DNA of 64,000 nt from Cordylochernes scorpioides (Eukaryota > Arthropoda > Arachnida > Pseudoscorpiones > Chernetidae): positions 9,636,552 to 9,700,551 of the forward strand of contig CP092869.1 in NCBI GenBank assembly GCA_030710605.1. The letters are read 5' to 3'. Positions 1 through 10,403 of the stretch are shown in pieces. Numbering within the stretch: position 1 is the first letter of the stretch; the number at the start of each line of letters is the position of its first letter. Made by a program: the position numbers and the translations under genes. A model generated the notes under the pieces. The model did not search any database. It was given only the letters and a program-made list of their open reading frames with translations, and was not told the DNA's origin.

Positions 1-1179
1 GCTTTGTTTCAGCCATTTTGGTTAACTCTTTAAAACCATACAGGCGATTTTTCGTCGGAATTCTGAGATGGAACAGAGAACGGTCATTAAACTTAATGCA
101 AAACTTGGTAGACGTGCATCGGAAACATATATTTTGATGAAGCAAGTTTATCGTACGTTATGTTTGAGTAAATAAAATGTTTTCATTTGGCACAAACGTT
201 TTTTGGATGGAAGAAATACGCTAGAAGATGATAAGCATACTGGACGACCAAGTTCTTCGAAGACACCAGAAAGTATAGAAAAAATGCGAGAATTTGTTGC
301 AAACAATCGCACTGCATCCCTGAGAATGATGGCATAGGTTTTACACATCAACAAAGAAACGATTCGAACCATTCTGCATGAAAATTTGGGTAAAACTAAA
401 GTCTGTGCTAAATTTGTTTCACACACTTTAACGGGCGAGCAGAAATCATTGAGAATTGCACATTGAAGGAACATCATTTCTGCCTATGAAAATGATTCAA
501 ACTTCCTGAAATCAATTGTTACGGGTGAGGAAACATGGTGTTTTCAGTATGACCCAAAGACAAAGCGCCAAAGTGCCGAATGGAAGTCAAAAAATTCTCC
601 ATAAGCCAAAAAACGCGAAAAGTGCCATCGAAAATCAAAACAATGCTGATTACCTTTTTCGATAGTAGAGGTATTATCCACAAATAATTTGTTCCCGCTG
701 GACAAACCATTACTGGAGAGTATTATTTAAACGTTTTGAAACGTTTGATTGTCAGAATTCGTCGCATTCGTCCAGAATATCGCGATGAAGACAGTTGGTG
801 TTTGCTGCATGATAATGCACCGAGTCACTCCTCACTCATTGTTCGTCGCTTTTTGGCCAAAAATAACGTCTGTGTTCATCCTCCGTACTCACCTGATTTA
901 GCACCATGTGACTTTTATTTATTCCCAAAAATAAAATTGAAGTTAAAAGGTTGTTTTTTTTTATGATATCCCGACCATCCAGAGAGCTGCGACGAGCACT
1001 TTGGAGGCGATTCCTCAAAGTGGCCTGCAAGAGGCATTTAATTCCTTATTAAATCGTTTTAACATATGTATTGAATCCGGAGGGGATTATTTTGAATAAA
1101 AAATAGTAGAAATTGAATTAGCTTGTTTCTGTTTTATTTTACAAACCCATTCTTAAAATTTATTTGCCACACTGTGTAT
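1..1179 (+). mobile_element. mariner element, left copy (5' end off window)
   Basis: Class II cut-and-paste transposon of the mariner type. Its 3' terminal repeat (TTTATTTGCCACACTGTGTA) ends near 1179 beside a TA. The mirrored copy at 53751-55040 shows both termini and a total length of about 1.29 kb, normal for mariner. The first ~110 bp of this copy lie outside the window. It contains a broken transposase and is inactive. Confidence 0.9.
68..1099 (+). pseudogene. mariner transposase, decayed
   Basis: DDE/D transposase relic of 1032 bp (344 codons from ATG to the final stop, the family's usual length). Recognisable blocks are the GRPSSSKTPE linker, TGEETW, LLHDNAPSHSS, the YSPDLAPCDFYLFPK block of D34D enzymes, and the ESGGDYFE terminus. 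The first catalytic Asp is replaced by Glu (TGEETW). There are about five in-frame stops (near 170, 335, 464, 602 and 684) and two compensating frameshifts (before ~736 and near 955). The family is certain; function is lost. Confidence 0.92.
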
Positions 1180-1201
1180 ATAAACCTTTATTATTAAAAA
1201 T

Positions 1202-1967
1202 ATGTTATATAAAAATATTATTTTATTCAAAATTATATTTCATAGGTTCAAATATTCTGTTAAGTATACCACCAGATTTCGCGTCTTCCCTTTATATAAC
1301 CTATAATTGTTGTTGTTTCCCGTTGGCCGGCTCAAACCTTTTATAATTATGTAAATAATATTTTGTTTTCTTTATTCTATTCGTCTTAAAACAGGTAGTA
1401 CTTCTATCAAATTATGTTTTTATATATTCCTTCAGCACAATTAAAGGAAATTGTGATTCAAAGTTAATTTCATTTTTACCACGACAGCAATATTCATGTA
1501 TCAAGCAAATGATCAATAATTCTATATCAAATCATCTGAATAATATTCCAAAATGAACGGCGAAATCATTTTTCTTAATATATATATATATATATGTTAT
1601 ATAAAAATATTATTTTATTTTGAATTATAATTTCATAGATTCAAATACTCTGCTAAATCGACCGCCAGAGGTCACTCATCCCCTATAAAAACTCGTTGTT
1701 GTTTTATTCCAATGGCCGGCTTAAAACCTTTCTACATTATGTAAATAATCTTTTGTTTTCCTTATTCTACTCGCCTTATGCCAGGCAGTACTTTTATCAA
1801 ATTATGTATTTTTTATATATTCCTTTAACTCAATTAAATTACTGATCAACTCTCTATTTTTATTATCATACTTTCAAGATTTAACCACGACACTGCATTA
1901 CATTACCATAATCCTCAACATAATCTAAATTCAAGCAGAAAATCTCCTTCATTTGTTTATATAACAT
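1202..1967 (+). mobile_element. Two rep-A elements in tandem
   Basis: Two diverged copies, 1202-1585 and 1594-1967. The second starts ATGTTATATAAA and ends TTTATATAACAT, a 12-bp terminal inverted repeat in TA-rich flanks, giving a 374-bp MITE-like unit with no coding capacity. Both share an internal TAAATCGACCGCCAGAGGTC-like stretch. Further copies: 16106-16500, 19010-19338, 39710-40090, 52958-53727 and 57716-57995. The autonomous partner is not in the window. Confidence 0.75.
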
Positions 1968-1974
1968 AAATATA

Positions 1975-2108
1975 AAGAGACAAAAGTCACCTCTCCCGTA
2001 AAATAGACGTCAATAAATGGCGTCTAGTTTTGACGTCAATTTTGACGGGAGAGGTGACCTTTGTCTCTTTAGATCGATTTCCTTCCGGCAAAATTTCCAT
2101 ATATATAT
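1975..2108. repeat. rep-B hairpin element
   Basis: Inverted-repeat element: AGAGACAAAAGTCACCTCTC on one side and its near complement GAGAGGTGACCTTTGTCTCT on the other, enclosing a core that contains GACGTCAA. It would fold into one long hairpin. Larger copies with a longer loop are at 13757-14005 and 42302-42550; others at 52855-52955 and 55060-55410. No coding capacity. Confidence 0.8.
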
Positions 2109-2189
2109 ACCTCTCCGAATTCTAGAATCTTAGAAAGACTGTAATGGTGAAATTACAGACTGTTGTGATATGTATGGTACCTACCTATT

Positions 2190-2292
2190 GGTGAGAAAAC
2201 CAAGGACTGACAGAATAACCAATGAAGATGTCCTAAATATGATTGAAGAAAGATATTTGAAACGTTTCAGAGGACGACAACAGAATGTTTAG
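2190..2292 (+). pseudogene. LINE ORF2 C-terminal scrap
   Basis: A short open stretch reads RTDRITNEDVLNMIEERYLK before a stop at 2292. This resembles the RT-downstream 'DR(I/V)xNEDV' region of non-LTR retrotransposons. Mirrored at 52630-52745. Clade not assignable from so little; the LINE identity itself is only moderately sure. Confidence 0.4.
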
Positions 2293-2317
2293 ACATCTCA
2301 AACTACACTCGAAGTGG

Positions 2318-2593
2318 TTAGCAATCATTAGACAAGACTTTATTATAGATCAAATTCCTCTCGGCAAAATATTCACTCATTATTATTATTTTAAATAGGT
2401 CTCTATCGGTGGTTAAGCCTGAACAATAATTTATAATTCTGATTTTAGAAGTAGCTCGAGCAGAACTTGATAAATTAACGAAAGCTCCAGTGGAGAGCCA
2501 TTGTTCTCCACAGTTTAATTGTCGTTTCACAGATGAATTGTCGTTCAATTTTAACTTAATGATCGTTTGATTCATCTTCTTCCTTATCTGCAC
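2318..2593 (-). other. Uncharacterised ORF in repeat (91 aa)
   Basis: Open frame with no motif I recognise. The mirrored segment at 52350-52602 keeps only part of the frame, because a short stretch around the TGTGAACAACAATAG differs and adds a stop. That argues against selection for protein. It probably belongs to a dispersed retroelement whose 3' part follows at 2590-2770. Confidence 0.25.
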
Positions 2594-2770
2594 TCAATCA
2601 TATTAGGATATCAAGTTGTGACCCTTGATGGTGTCTGTTTGACAACCATCATGACTGGGTGAAATAGAATGCATCTACCTTTGTCATTAAGACTGGGAGC
2701 ACTACTCAGTGGCAGGCTGACTTAGCTCTAAAAGAAATGGCCGCCTCTGACATGAGGTTCAGACGCCATG
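2590..2770 (-). repeat. Dispersed retroelement tail, copy 1
   Basis: Contains CTCCCAGTCTTAATGACAAA (in reverse complement) and the phrase CACTGAGTAGTGCTCC. The same block occurs at 52140-52340 and at 62560-62740, where it ends in a GAAGAAGAAG run. The microsatellite-like end suggests the 3' tail of a non-LTR element; I see no coding part. Confidence 0.55.
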
Positions 2771-2861
2771 TATTCATAGATACAGTAAACGAAGACATTG
2801 CGACACGAACGTTTCTATTATACACACATACACACACAAAAATCTATTGTCCTTACTACGA

Positions 2862-3063
2862 TGAAAAAATTTATGGAAGAGCTTGACTCATCAGTGATCA
2901 ACTCTCCCAGCGGTTTCGCTTATTTAATCTACCAGACCGCTTCTTAGAGCTCTAATACTGTATTGGATCATTCTGCTTATATATGTTACATTGAAGAGTG
3001 GAATCTTAGAAATGGAATTTAAGAAAACTATGATAATAAGCTTTTAGGACAGTAGAATTATGT
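2862..3063 (-). repeat. rep-F copy
   Basis: About 200-bp dispersed element. One end reads TACTGCGATGAAAA, then the loop TTGGCTCATCAGTGGTGAAC flanked by GGGAGGG/CCCTCCC-like arms, then TCTAATACTGTATTGGATCA, and the far end AGTAGAATTATG. The last 13 bp (3051-3063) are the unoccupied target of the Penelope-like insertion found in the right arm at 51193-51860. Confidence 0.75.
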
Positions 3064-3247
3064 ATAGATATTTGCATCGAGCAATGCTTTTCTGCAAACA
3101 ATAAGGACAAGGCCTGCTGGGAATAAATTTTAATGTTTTCAATTCCTATGTATAGATGGCGCGTTATTGTCTTGTATTTATAGATATCTTTAAAATACTT
3201 CCATTCAGAAGTGATCAAATAGTTTTGTTAGATTCAAACCTATCATT

Positions 3248-3640
3248 TTGATGCAATCGGAAAAAGCGATCATTGTATTCCCTAAGTATGAGTATTCCCT
3301 ACTGCTGGAATGCCCACTCTTCTTCACCGCTAGACAACAGACAATAAATAATGTTGTAGATCTACATGTATATCAATTTGTAAATAGCAGAGAGAATTAT
3401 CATAGATTTAACTATTTTTGTAAATATATTTATGATTATTTTTCTAACCTGAGAAAGATTCAGATTCCTAATATATATTATTGTTTCTCTCATTTTATTT
3501 TTGATTACTTTTTCTTGTATAATATGTTTATAACTGTTTCTGTCTTTAAAAAAAATGTAAATCAACGCAATTATCCCTAGCCGGGATATCGCGTTTTGTG
3601 TGTTGAAATAAATAAATAAATTTAAAAAGTATGAGTTTTC
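3248..3640 (+). repeat. Probable LINE 3' end with 110-aa open frame
   Basis: An open frame (3248-3580) runs into TAGCCGGGATATCGCGTTTT and a terminal (AATA)n tract ending near 3635. An A-rich, short-period tail after an open frame is typical of non-LTR retrotransposon 3' ends. The peptide has no motif I recognise. The mirrored copy (50640-51010) is frameshifted. Confidence 0.4.
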
Positions 3641-3941
3641 GCATTTGTCAACTTTCTCTTCCTTTTTATCTTCAGGCCAGCATTATTTAGACTTTCATAT
3701 TTAGAATTACCATCAGGTATGTTTATATGATGGAACTTAGTTGACAATCACCTTGCAGTTCTTGTGTATTGTTCACTCATTCGGCTTACATTGGCTTTGT
3801 TGTCTTGTCCTTTAAGCGGAAAATCTAAGCTTTTCATTTTTCCATTTTATAAATCAACCAGACGCGATATTGAAATATTTGCGCCTATTACTGAGGAAAC
3901 AAACAGAACAACAAACAAATTAAAACTTAGAAATTAAATAT

Positions 3942-4180
3942 TTACAAATGTTCATGTATTATTCGACAGAGTTCATAAAATTTATATAGACAAAGATGTA
4001 AGAGATTTAAATTATTTAGATCAGGGAACAAACGATGTCTCACTTCTGTAAAGTTCGGACAGACGTAGATAAGGTGAAGATCAGTTTGTTCAGTTTCTCC
4101 ACAAGAACAATTAGGTATGGAAAAGTTGTGCTGTAAGCTCAAATATTTCAGAAATTTCTACAAAAACAGAAGCTTCATTA
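3942..4180 (-). pseudogene. LINE ORF2 C-terminus (zinc-knuckle region)
   Basis: Reads KFLKYLSLQHNFSIPNCSCG then ETEQTDLHLIYVCPNF: a C-x-C-x8-H-x4-C zinc-binding pattern as found downstream of the RT in R1/Jockey/I-type LINEs, where it helps target RNA or DNA binding. An in-frame stop precedes it, so this is a 5'-truncated remnant. Mirrored at 50115-50340, where the frame is broken. Sequence between 3640 and 3940 looks like its 3' untranslated part. Confidence 0.7.
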
Positions 4181-4213
4181 CATAGCATCGTTAAACACCA
4201 TCACCAATAAAAA

Positions 4214-4485
4214 GGGGGGTCGGTGGAAGGATGGCTAAATCATTGGTTTTCGACCGCTACGACCCGGTTTCGATTCCCGCATTGGGCACTTTTTCTGATT
4301 AAAAAATTAAACAAAATACTCCGATGGCCCCCGATTCTTGCAAAAGTCCAACCCCACCAGCGAGTGCAAGTAACCAAACGGGGCTCTGGCACATTTGTAA
4401 TGTGTACTTCTGGGTACTTCTACACAGCATGATTATCATGGTCTGTACTACTTGTGCTAGGGATAAGAAAAAGAAAGAGAAAAAC
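4214..4485 (+). mobile_element. tRNA-derived SINE, copy 1
   Basis: Pol III-transcribed short retroposon. The head has an A-box-like GGTGGAAGGATGG and a B-box-like GGTTTCGATTCC, followed by a family body (CCCACCAGCGAGTGCAAG...) and an A-rich tail. Relative to the other copies it has an internal deletion near 4400. Other full copies: 6578-6885, 15036-15350, 31223-31526 (+), 40970-41282 and 45535-45842 (-). Confidence 0.85.
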
Positions 4486-4539
4486 AATAATAAACTTTCA
4501 AGTACACGCTAAATATACAAAATGAACATTCCACACTTG

Positions 4540-4990
4540 AGCTATTTAGTGGAAAATTGACGAATTCGTTGGGAAGATTCACCATTGATGGATATTGAGA
4601 TATTAAAGGAAAGATTTCCCTTTATACCAAAACTGTTCTCATCTAGCGGCTGTCTGAGTGCCGGGCCGTGGTCTCTAGTTGGGAATTTGCCAAACTTTGT
4701 TATCAGATCTGCTAGTTGTTTTGAGAGGATCGTGAATTGACACATAGATTCTGCGCCTAATTTAATAAGAGAAACGTATTTTCCTTTTTAATAAATAAAT
4801 AGAATGATAATATTTATAGTTAAGATTACTTTTTTAAATAAAGTAAGTTATCCCCATTGTCTTCGCTCCGTTGAAAATATATTGGGAGGACTTTGCTCAT
4901 TAGTGGTGAACCTTCCAAGAGGTTTTGCCAGTTTTGCCGCTATTTTTATTATATATGCTACACTGTAGGGTGGAATCCTGCTTATGATAT
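4540..4990 (-). repeat. Diverged rep-F copies
   Basis: Two segments related to rep-F. The first is 4545-4745 with the variant GAATTCGTTGGGAAGATTCA. The second is 4855-4990 with AATATATTGGGAGGACTTTG. Mirrored at about 49330-49860 and 47935-48135; the long right-arm insertion at 48150-49275 falls between them. Confidence 0.55.
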
Positions 4991-4999
4991 TTAAGTTAA

Positions 5000-5510
5000 C
5001 TATGCAAATAGGTTTTAGGAATAGTATAGAAATAAAATAAAATATCATTTATAAAATAATGGAACAAAAAAACGTTTTAAGAATTTATTAATAGCAAGAA
5101 AATACTGTGTTCGGAATATACTAACAAAAAAAAAAAGAAAATGAAAGAGTGCATCTCTTGATCAAGAAAATGAATGCTACTGATAACCTACCACCATCTA
5201 TCCTACTAATGTAAAAATCTTAGCCACAGTATTGTCATTCATCACATGTTTTGTCGTTTTTAAGAAAAGGTAAAACAGTTAATTGGTGAAATATATTAAA
5301 TCAAAAGATAATAAAAGAACGTACCACAAGATTTGTGTTGAAAAAAATAAAGTATATTTTAATTGAGATTATTGTAAGGTATGTATATTGTATAGATGCA
5401 AGGGCAGTTATGCCTATATCGTCCGTAGCTCAATCATTTGACTGAGCTAAATTTCTCTTCTGTATGGTAAAAGACTGAAAAAAAAAGAAACTAATTATCA
5501 ATATCGGTAT
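5000..5510. other. AT-rich stretch, no gene seen
   Basis: No coding or element signature. It holds GTAAG at 5374-5378, the unoccupied target site matching the CTTAC duplication of the right-arm insertion 47175-47485. Confidence 0.6.
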
Positions 5511-5815
5511 GTGGAAAATTAGAAAAGACAAACTTCAGGATGACGCAACAATTTATTTAAGGCAAGAACAAACTATAATTGATAAAATACAATATAGTCT
5601 TATAAGCTTATGCCCATAGTTTTCTTGAAAATCATTTCTGAGATTCCAACCTTCATTGCTGCGTATATAAGCAGAATCGTCCAATACAGTATTAGAGCTC
5701 TGAGAAGCGGTCTGGTAGAATAAATTAGCGAAACCGCTGGGAGGGTTCACCACTGATGAGCAAAGCCCTCCCAATATATCTTTTCATCGCAGTAAGGACA
5801 GTAGAAATTTGTATT
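5510..5815 (-). repeat. Helitron-like sliver plus rep-F copy
   Basis: 5515-5590 (GAAAAGACAAACTTCAGGAT) matches a stretch inside the Helitron-like element at 32136-32636 and related slivers at 30890-30960 and 46970-47040. 5600-5815 is a rep-F copy with the conserved ACCGCTGGGAGGGTTCACCA. Confidence 0.55.
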
Positions 5816-5819
5816 ATGT

Positions 5820-6336
5820 ATAAAAGAAACATCCGTGCTTTTAAATCCTTTCATTTTAAAATACAATATAAACAATGTGGGAAGTTTACGGAGTAACAAA
5901 ATATAAATATCAAAAATAATTATTTGTTAATAAAATAATAAATAATTTGATACAATATATTCCAATTTTTAAAATCAAAGTAGATGTTTGAAAAATTAAC
6001 ATTTCTGATCGTGCAACAGAAAATTTCTCTAATGGATTATTTCATTTGTCAGAATAAATGCTATTTCCATTAATTATTAATTTCATTTTATTCCGACAGA
6101 TGGCGTAAGCCATCAGTAACATTTAGTTTCACGATAAGCAGATGCCTTTTACTCAATTCCTTCATCTGATTGCAGAAAATATTTTAAATACTTTTTCAAC
6201 TCTTCCGCAAATAATAATTAAGAAGTAAATTAAATATTTAAAAGCTAGGTTATGTTTTCTTTATTAACCATAACAGAAATCTCTATAATCTTTGCGTATT
6301 TCAAATATTTGAAAATATTTTCTAGAAATTATTCTA
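5820..6336. repeat. AT-rich, with Penelope-type tail piece
   Basis: 6090-6150 carries the phrase GATGGCGTAAGCCATCAGTAAC and the CACGATAAGCAGATGCC block shared with 15690-15790, 16020-16095, 40200-40640, 46270-46345 and 60830-60910. I see no gene. Near 5995 lies the empty site for the pogo-like MITE of the right arm (46437-46830). Confidence 0.5.
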
Positions 6337-6337
6337 T

Positions 6338-6462
6338 TACAGTTAAACCTGTTTATAGCGACCCCTCTTGGGACTCCCCAAAATAGGGTGTTATAGAGAG
6401 GGGGTGCTATAGACAGTAATACGTATTTAAAACCAAGCGCTATAGACAGGTTTAACTGTATT
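6338..6462. mobile_element. Short pogo/Tigger-like MITE
   Basis: About 125 bp with terminal inverted repeats ACAGTTAAACCTGT(T/C)TATAGCG at both ends and flanking TA, as in pogo/Tigger-type non-autonomous elements. Mirrored at 45958-46083. No coding capacity. Confidence 0.75.
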
Positions 6463-6577
6463 TATTTATTGGGTTCAATTTTTCGAATATTTACATATCA
6501 AATCTGGAAAATTTTAAATGAGACCATTCTATAAACTGCATGATAAAAATAGACTTTGAGTTTAAAACAAGAATTAT

Positions 6578-6885
6578 GGGGGTCGGTGGAAGGCTGGTTA
6601 AACCGTTTGGTTTACGACCACTACGACCCGGGTTCGATCCCCGCATTGGACACTTTTTTCTGTTTTAAAAAAAATGCTCCAATGGCCCCCCGATTCTTGC
6701 AAAAGTCCAACCCCACCAGCGAGTGCAAGTAACCAAACGGGGCTCTGGCACATTTGTAAGTGCAAAGTCGAACTGCTTTCACATGTGTAGACATGTGGTG
6801 CGCTTACAGTAAAAAGCAGTCGCTAACTACTCACCATGATTATCATGGCCTGTACCACGTGTACTAGGGATAAGCAAAAAAAAAT
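6578..6885 (+). mobile_element. tRNA-derived SINE, copy 2
   Basis: Best-preserved head: GGGGGTCGGTGG, B-box GGTTCGATCCC, body with CCAAACGGGGCTCTGGCACA, and a final GGGATAAGCAAAAAAAA tail. About 308 bp. Mirrored at 45535-45842, so it was present before the arms separated. Confidence 0.88.
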
Positions 6886-6929
6886 TATTCAAATAAAGAA
6901 AACCTTAAGAGCGATCGTGAATTTATTAT

Positions 6930-8448
6930 ACACTGGCCCGCAAAATTAAATGAACAACATATTTTTTTTCATTTATCTCAAAATTGATTGAACATTTATC
7001 AATGAAATTTTATACACAAATTTATTATTCCATTATTGATTAGAATACCCGAAATCAAAGAATTCTAACACGTATTTTATGCAAATTAGCCGGTCAAGCA
7101 ATGATCCTCTTGCAGTCAGTGCATAAATATCTTGGATATTGTTGTTAATATGGGGTGTGATCGCCTTTAACTGATAGACAGGCTCTACATCGGTGACCCA
7201 TACTAAGAATTAGGGAGTTTATCAGCTCCTGTGGAATCAACGCCCACTCTTGTGTTAAGGCTTTTTCTAGCTAATGAGTGTTTCTATGAGGGGGTTGGAG
7301 GGATGAGATCCGCCGTCCTAGGTTGTTCCATACATGCTCAATGGGATTTAGGTCTGGGGATCGAGCTGGCCAATTCATCCGAGCAATTGCATGGTTTTGG
7401 AGAAAAGTGTCGACCACACCAGCCCTATGTGGACGGGCATTATCATCCATTAGAAGAAAGTTTTCTCCCATTTCCAATGCTTGAGGCATCACATATGCTG
7501 CCAAGATCTCGTCCCGATACCTCTGTGCAGTCAGGGTTTCTTGCCGAAAAATATGGAGTGCTGTGCGACCGCCCAAGAAGATTCCAGCCCAGACCATAAA
7601 ACCTTGGCTTCTGTGGGGATCCCTTTCAACCATATTCCGGGGATTATTTCTGGTTCCTAACTCTCTCCAGACAAAGACACGACGAGAATCGCTGTTTAGA
7701 GAGAATCTGGACTCATCAGTGAACATTACACGCCTCCATTCATCTGGATTCCAAGCGACATGTTGTCTGCACCAAAGTTTCCTTTCTCTCTTTTGAGGTG
7801 GTGTCAACGGCACACAAATTATGGGTCGTCGAGCATAGAGGCCCTTCTTGTGAAGCCTTCTGCGTATTGTATCAGTTGATACTAAGACTCCTGTAGCTGC
7901 ATTGAGGTCACTTCGTAGTTGCGATGCTGTCATTCTTCTATTGCGACGCACAAGGAGACTCAAATAGCGGTCTTGATTTAACGTTGTGGCCCATGGCCGT
8001 CCTTGTCCGGGTGTTCTGGCAACATTAGCTGTCGTTTGAAATTTTTTTCCAAAGCCTTGAGACAACGTTTCTTGTCACTCCAAGCCATCTTGCTACTTCT
8101 GCCTGTGATTGGCCTGCTTCCATCCTTCCAATAGCTTGCCACTTTTTTTCTTGTGATAAATGTTGCCCATAAGCCATGAAAACTTTGAAAAACAAAAAGG
8201 TTCAATAAAAATCTAGTGGAGCGTAAAATTAGGACGCTTTGAAAAGGACTCAGGCACGTGCTGGAGGCGGAGTCAACGTAGACGGTGGTATTTTGCATAT
8301 TGGGAACAACTTTATTTGTTTTTCTGTTTTACATACTCTCTTAATTCATGGAAGCTTTTGAATATACCAAAACTTTATATATATCCCTTAATATAACTTT
8401 TCTTTTTCTTAAACATGTGTTGTTTCTTTAATTTTGCGGACCAGCGTA
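6930..8448 (-). mobile_element. Tc1-type transposon, left copy
   Basis: Terminal inverted repeats CTGGCCCGCAAAATTAAATG and its near complement ending GCGGACCAGCG enclose 1.5 kb with TA on each side. Contains one transposase gene on the minus strand. The right-arm copy is 43958-45476. Confidence 0.92.
7271..8176 (-). pseudogene. Tc1-type transposase (DD34E), frameshifted
   Basis: Cut-and-paste transposase. From the ATG near 8176: an N-terminal helix-turn-helix region (AEVARWLGVTRNVVSRLW), the GQGRPWATT linker (GRPR-like), a second HTH (ASQLRSDLNAATG), then catalytic blocks MFTDESRF, MDDNARPH and PDLNPIEHVWNNLGRR, i.e. an intact DD34E triad. An extra A in a homopolymer after codon ~45 shifts frame and breaks the N-terminus; the same run length is in the right copy, so the break predates the duplication. 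The downstream 264 codons are uninterrupted here but carry stops in the right arm. No active enzyme without correction. Confidence 0.92.
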
Positions 8449-8514
8449 AATATTCCCATATTGTATGAAAACATTAAGACACGAATGTTTCTTTCAGACC
8501 TAAATCAAACTTTT

Positions 8515-8900
8515 ACTATCCTTACTGCGATGAAAAAATATTGGGAGGGCTTGGCTCATCAATGTAATTATAGGATTGGAACTTTCTTCTCATATTGGAA
8601 TTAACCCCACTTTTGTATGTAGAGGGGGGAAACATTTTGCATATTGCATTTATACACGTTTATATATATTCATGAATTAGAACTATTAAATCTTTAAAGA
8701 TTTTTTTTTAAATATATATAAAATAAACACTTCTACTGTACTTACTGCGATGAAAAAATATTGGGAGGGTTTGGTTCATCAGTGGTGAACTCTCCCAGCG
8801 GTTTCGCCAATTTAATATACCAGACTGTTTCTTTAGAGCTATAATATTGTATTGGATCATTCTGCTTATATATGCTACACTGAAGGATGGAATCACAGAA
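8515..8900 (-). repeat. Two rep-F copies
   Basis: 8515-8570 is a fragment and 8735-8900 is a fuller copy, both with CTTACTGCGATGAAAAAATA followed by TTGGGAGG. Between them is unassigned AT-rich DNA. Mirrored at 43840-43905 and 43500-43685. Confidence 0.7.
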
Positions 8901-8959
8901 CACTGACTTTCTCCTTATTGTTTGCGGAAGAACATTGCTCGATACAAATATTTGTATAT

Positions 8960-9090
8960 ACGTATATACATAGGTAACAAACCTTATTTTTGTTGTAAAT
9001 GTTTCCGCTCCCCTCTCCTCTTGTTGACGTGTAAATACGGCGAATCCTGTATGGGGCGAAATGCCCTAAATAAAGGCTTTTGTTGTTGTT
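8960..9090 (+). repeat. Retroelement 3' end with (GTT)n-A tail
   Basis: Ends GCCCTAAATAAAGGCTTTTG then TTGTTGTT and a run of about 15 A. The AATAAA signal followed by a short-period, A-rich tail is the usual 3' end of a non-LTR element or SINE. Present only in the left arm. Confidence 0.5.

Positions 9091-9101
<11 letters not shown>

Positions 9102-9147
<46 letters not shown>
9102..9147. repeat. (AT)n microsatellite
   Basis: Perfect or near-perfect AT dinucleotide run directly after the A tail. Confidence 0.9.
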
Positions 9148-9150
<3 letters not shown>

Positions 9151-10400
9151 ATAAATAGTTATTTAATTTTATAGTCCAGTTTTGTATTAAAATTATCTTC
9201 ACTATTATGATCATTTAAATACAAATTATAAAATTTGTAAAATGTTATTAATTTGTAGATAGAGAGAGAAAAAAAAAAAAAAAAAATCCATTACTTCTTT
9301 TACATCCTCAAGTTAATTATATATTTATAATTAATAACAATAAAAAAATTAACAAAGTAACGTCTATTACATCGGCTTTTACACGTCATTCAGACATACT
9401 CTAATCCTATATATAGAATAATCGAAGAGATAATATATATAATAGTTAGAAAAAAGAGAGAAAGACAGAACCATGCACTTTTAATCAAACTAATAATAAG
9501 GGAAAAAAAAAAAAAGAGTTTTATAAAGAAGGTAGATAAAATTGTTAGTATATATATATATTTTTTTTTATGATTTTATGTTTTATCCTTTTTTTTTTTT
9601 TTTTATAAAGATTTTTAAAGGTTTTTTTATTTTATAATATGATTATAAATAGTTGTATTTAGTAATATATCTATAGTATGAATTAACATTTGTTATAAGT
9701 TTGGATATTATGTTTTGAAACCCTAATGGTAGACCAGACATACACAAAAAACTTTAAATTGAAATAAATTGGAAAAAGAGATCTGCTGAAACGGGGATCA
9801 TCAGATAAAATTTCAGCGACATTTCAACCCCTCCTTTATTATGTCATAGATCTCTTTTAAACCGTATTTTATGTGTTAATATTAAGTTGTTTCAGTGAAA
9901 TATTTAAATGAACATATAACAGATACCAGTGTTAACAAATTCAAACTGTAAACCTACCTTGACCGCTGCGTCTTCCATTGTGTATATCTATTTCTGGCTT
10001 GTACATGTCGCGGGAGGGGAATGTCCCCCCACATTTCAAATTTAGACCATTTCTTCAGAATTTTTTTGAACAACAAGAAAATTAAAGAAGATAGGAAAAA
10101 TAGTTAAAGGAAGAAAGCTAAGTTTTATAATCTTTACAGATAGTTATATCAAAATAACTGATTTAACATTTAATCATCTTTTAATATTCCTTTAAAAAGG
10201 TAAATTATAAGAGTTTAATAAAGCTATTAATTGTGCAAATTCATCTTTATTTAACTTCCATTTTCCTCCCCAGAAATTGGAGATTAAACAAAAATGAAAT
10301 ATATACTTTAAAACTTTAAAAATCTTGTGAAAAAATCTTTTAATCAGTTATTTAATAAAAGTTTAATTAACTGTTAAAGATTATAAATTTGTTTTAGTTA
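9148..10400 (-). mobile_element. 3' flank of the Penelope-like element
   Basis: AT-rich sequence downstream of the minus-strand ORF, absent from the right arm. 9775-9860 is bounded by AGAGATCT on both sides and contains ATCTGATGATCCCC on the minus strand. It may be a terminal segment of the element, but I could not fold it as a hammerhead. No gene seen. Confidence 0.4.
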
Positions 10401-10403
10401 ATA

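Noticed and set aside
6578-6660. Genuine tRNA genes at SINE heads
   Set aside because: A- and B-box-like motifs are present, but the anticodon and acceptor stems do not close and each is followed by the same SINE body and A tail.
7231-7796. Plus-strand ORFs of 122 and 77 aa in the Tc1 element
   Set aside because: Antisense of the transposase coding sequence; mirrored in the right arm for the same reason.
9775-9860. Hammerhead at the end of the permuted Penelope-like element
   Set aside because: The minus strand has CTGATGATCCCC but no correctly placed GAAA, and the GGGG...CCCC pairing leaves mismatches next to the core.
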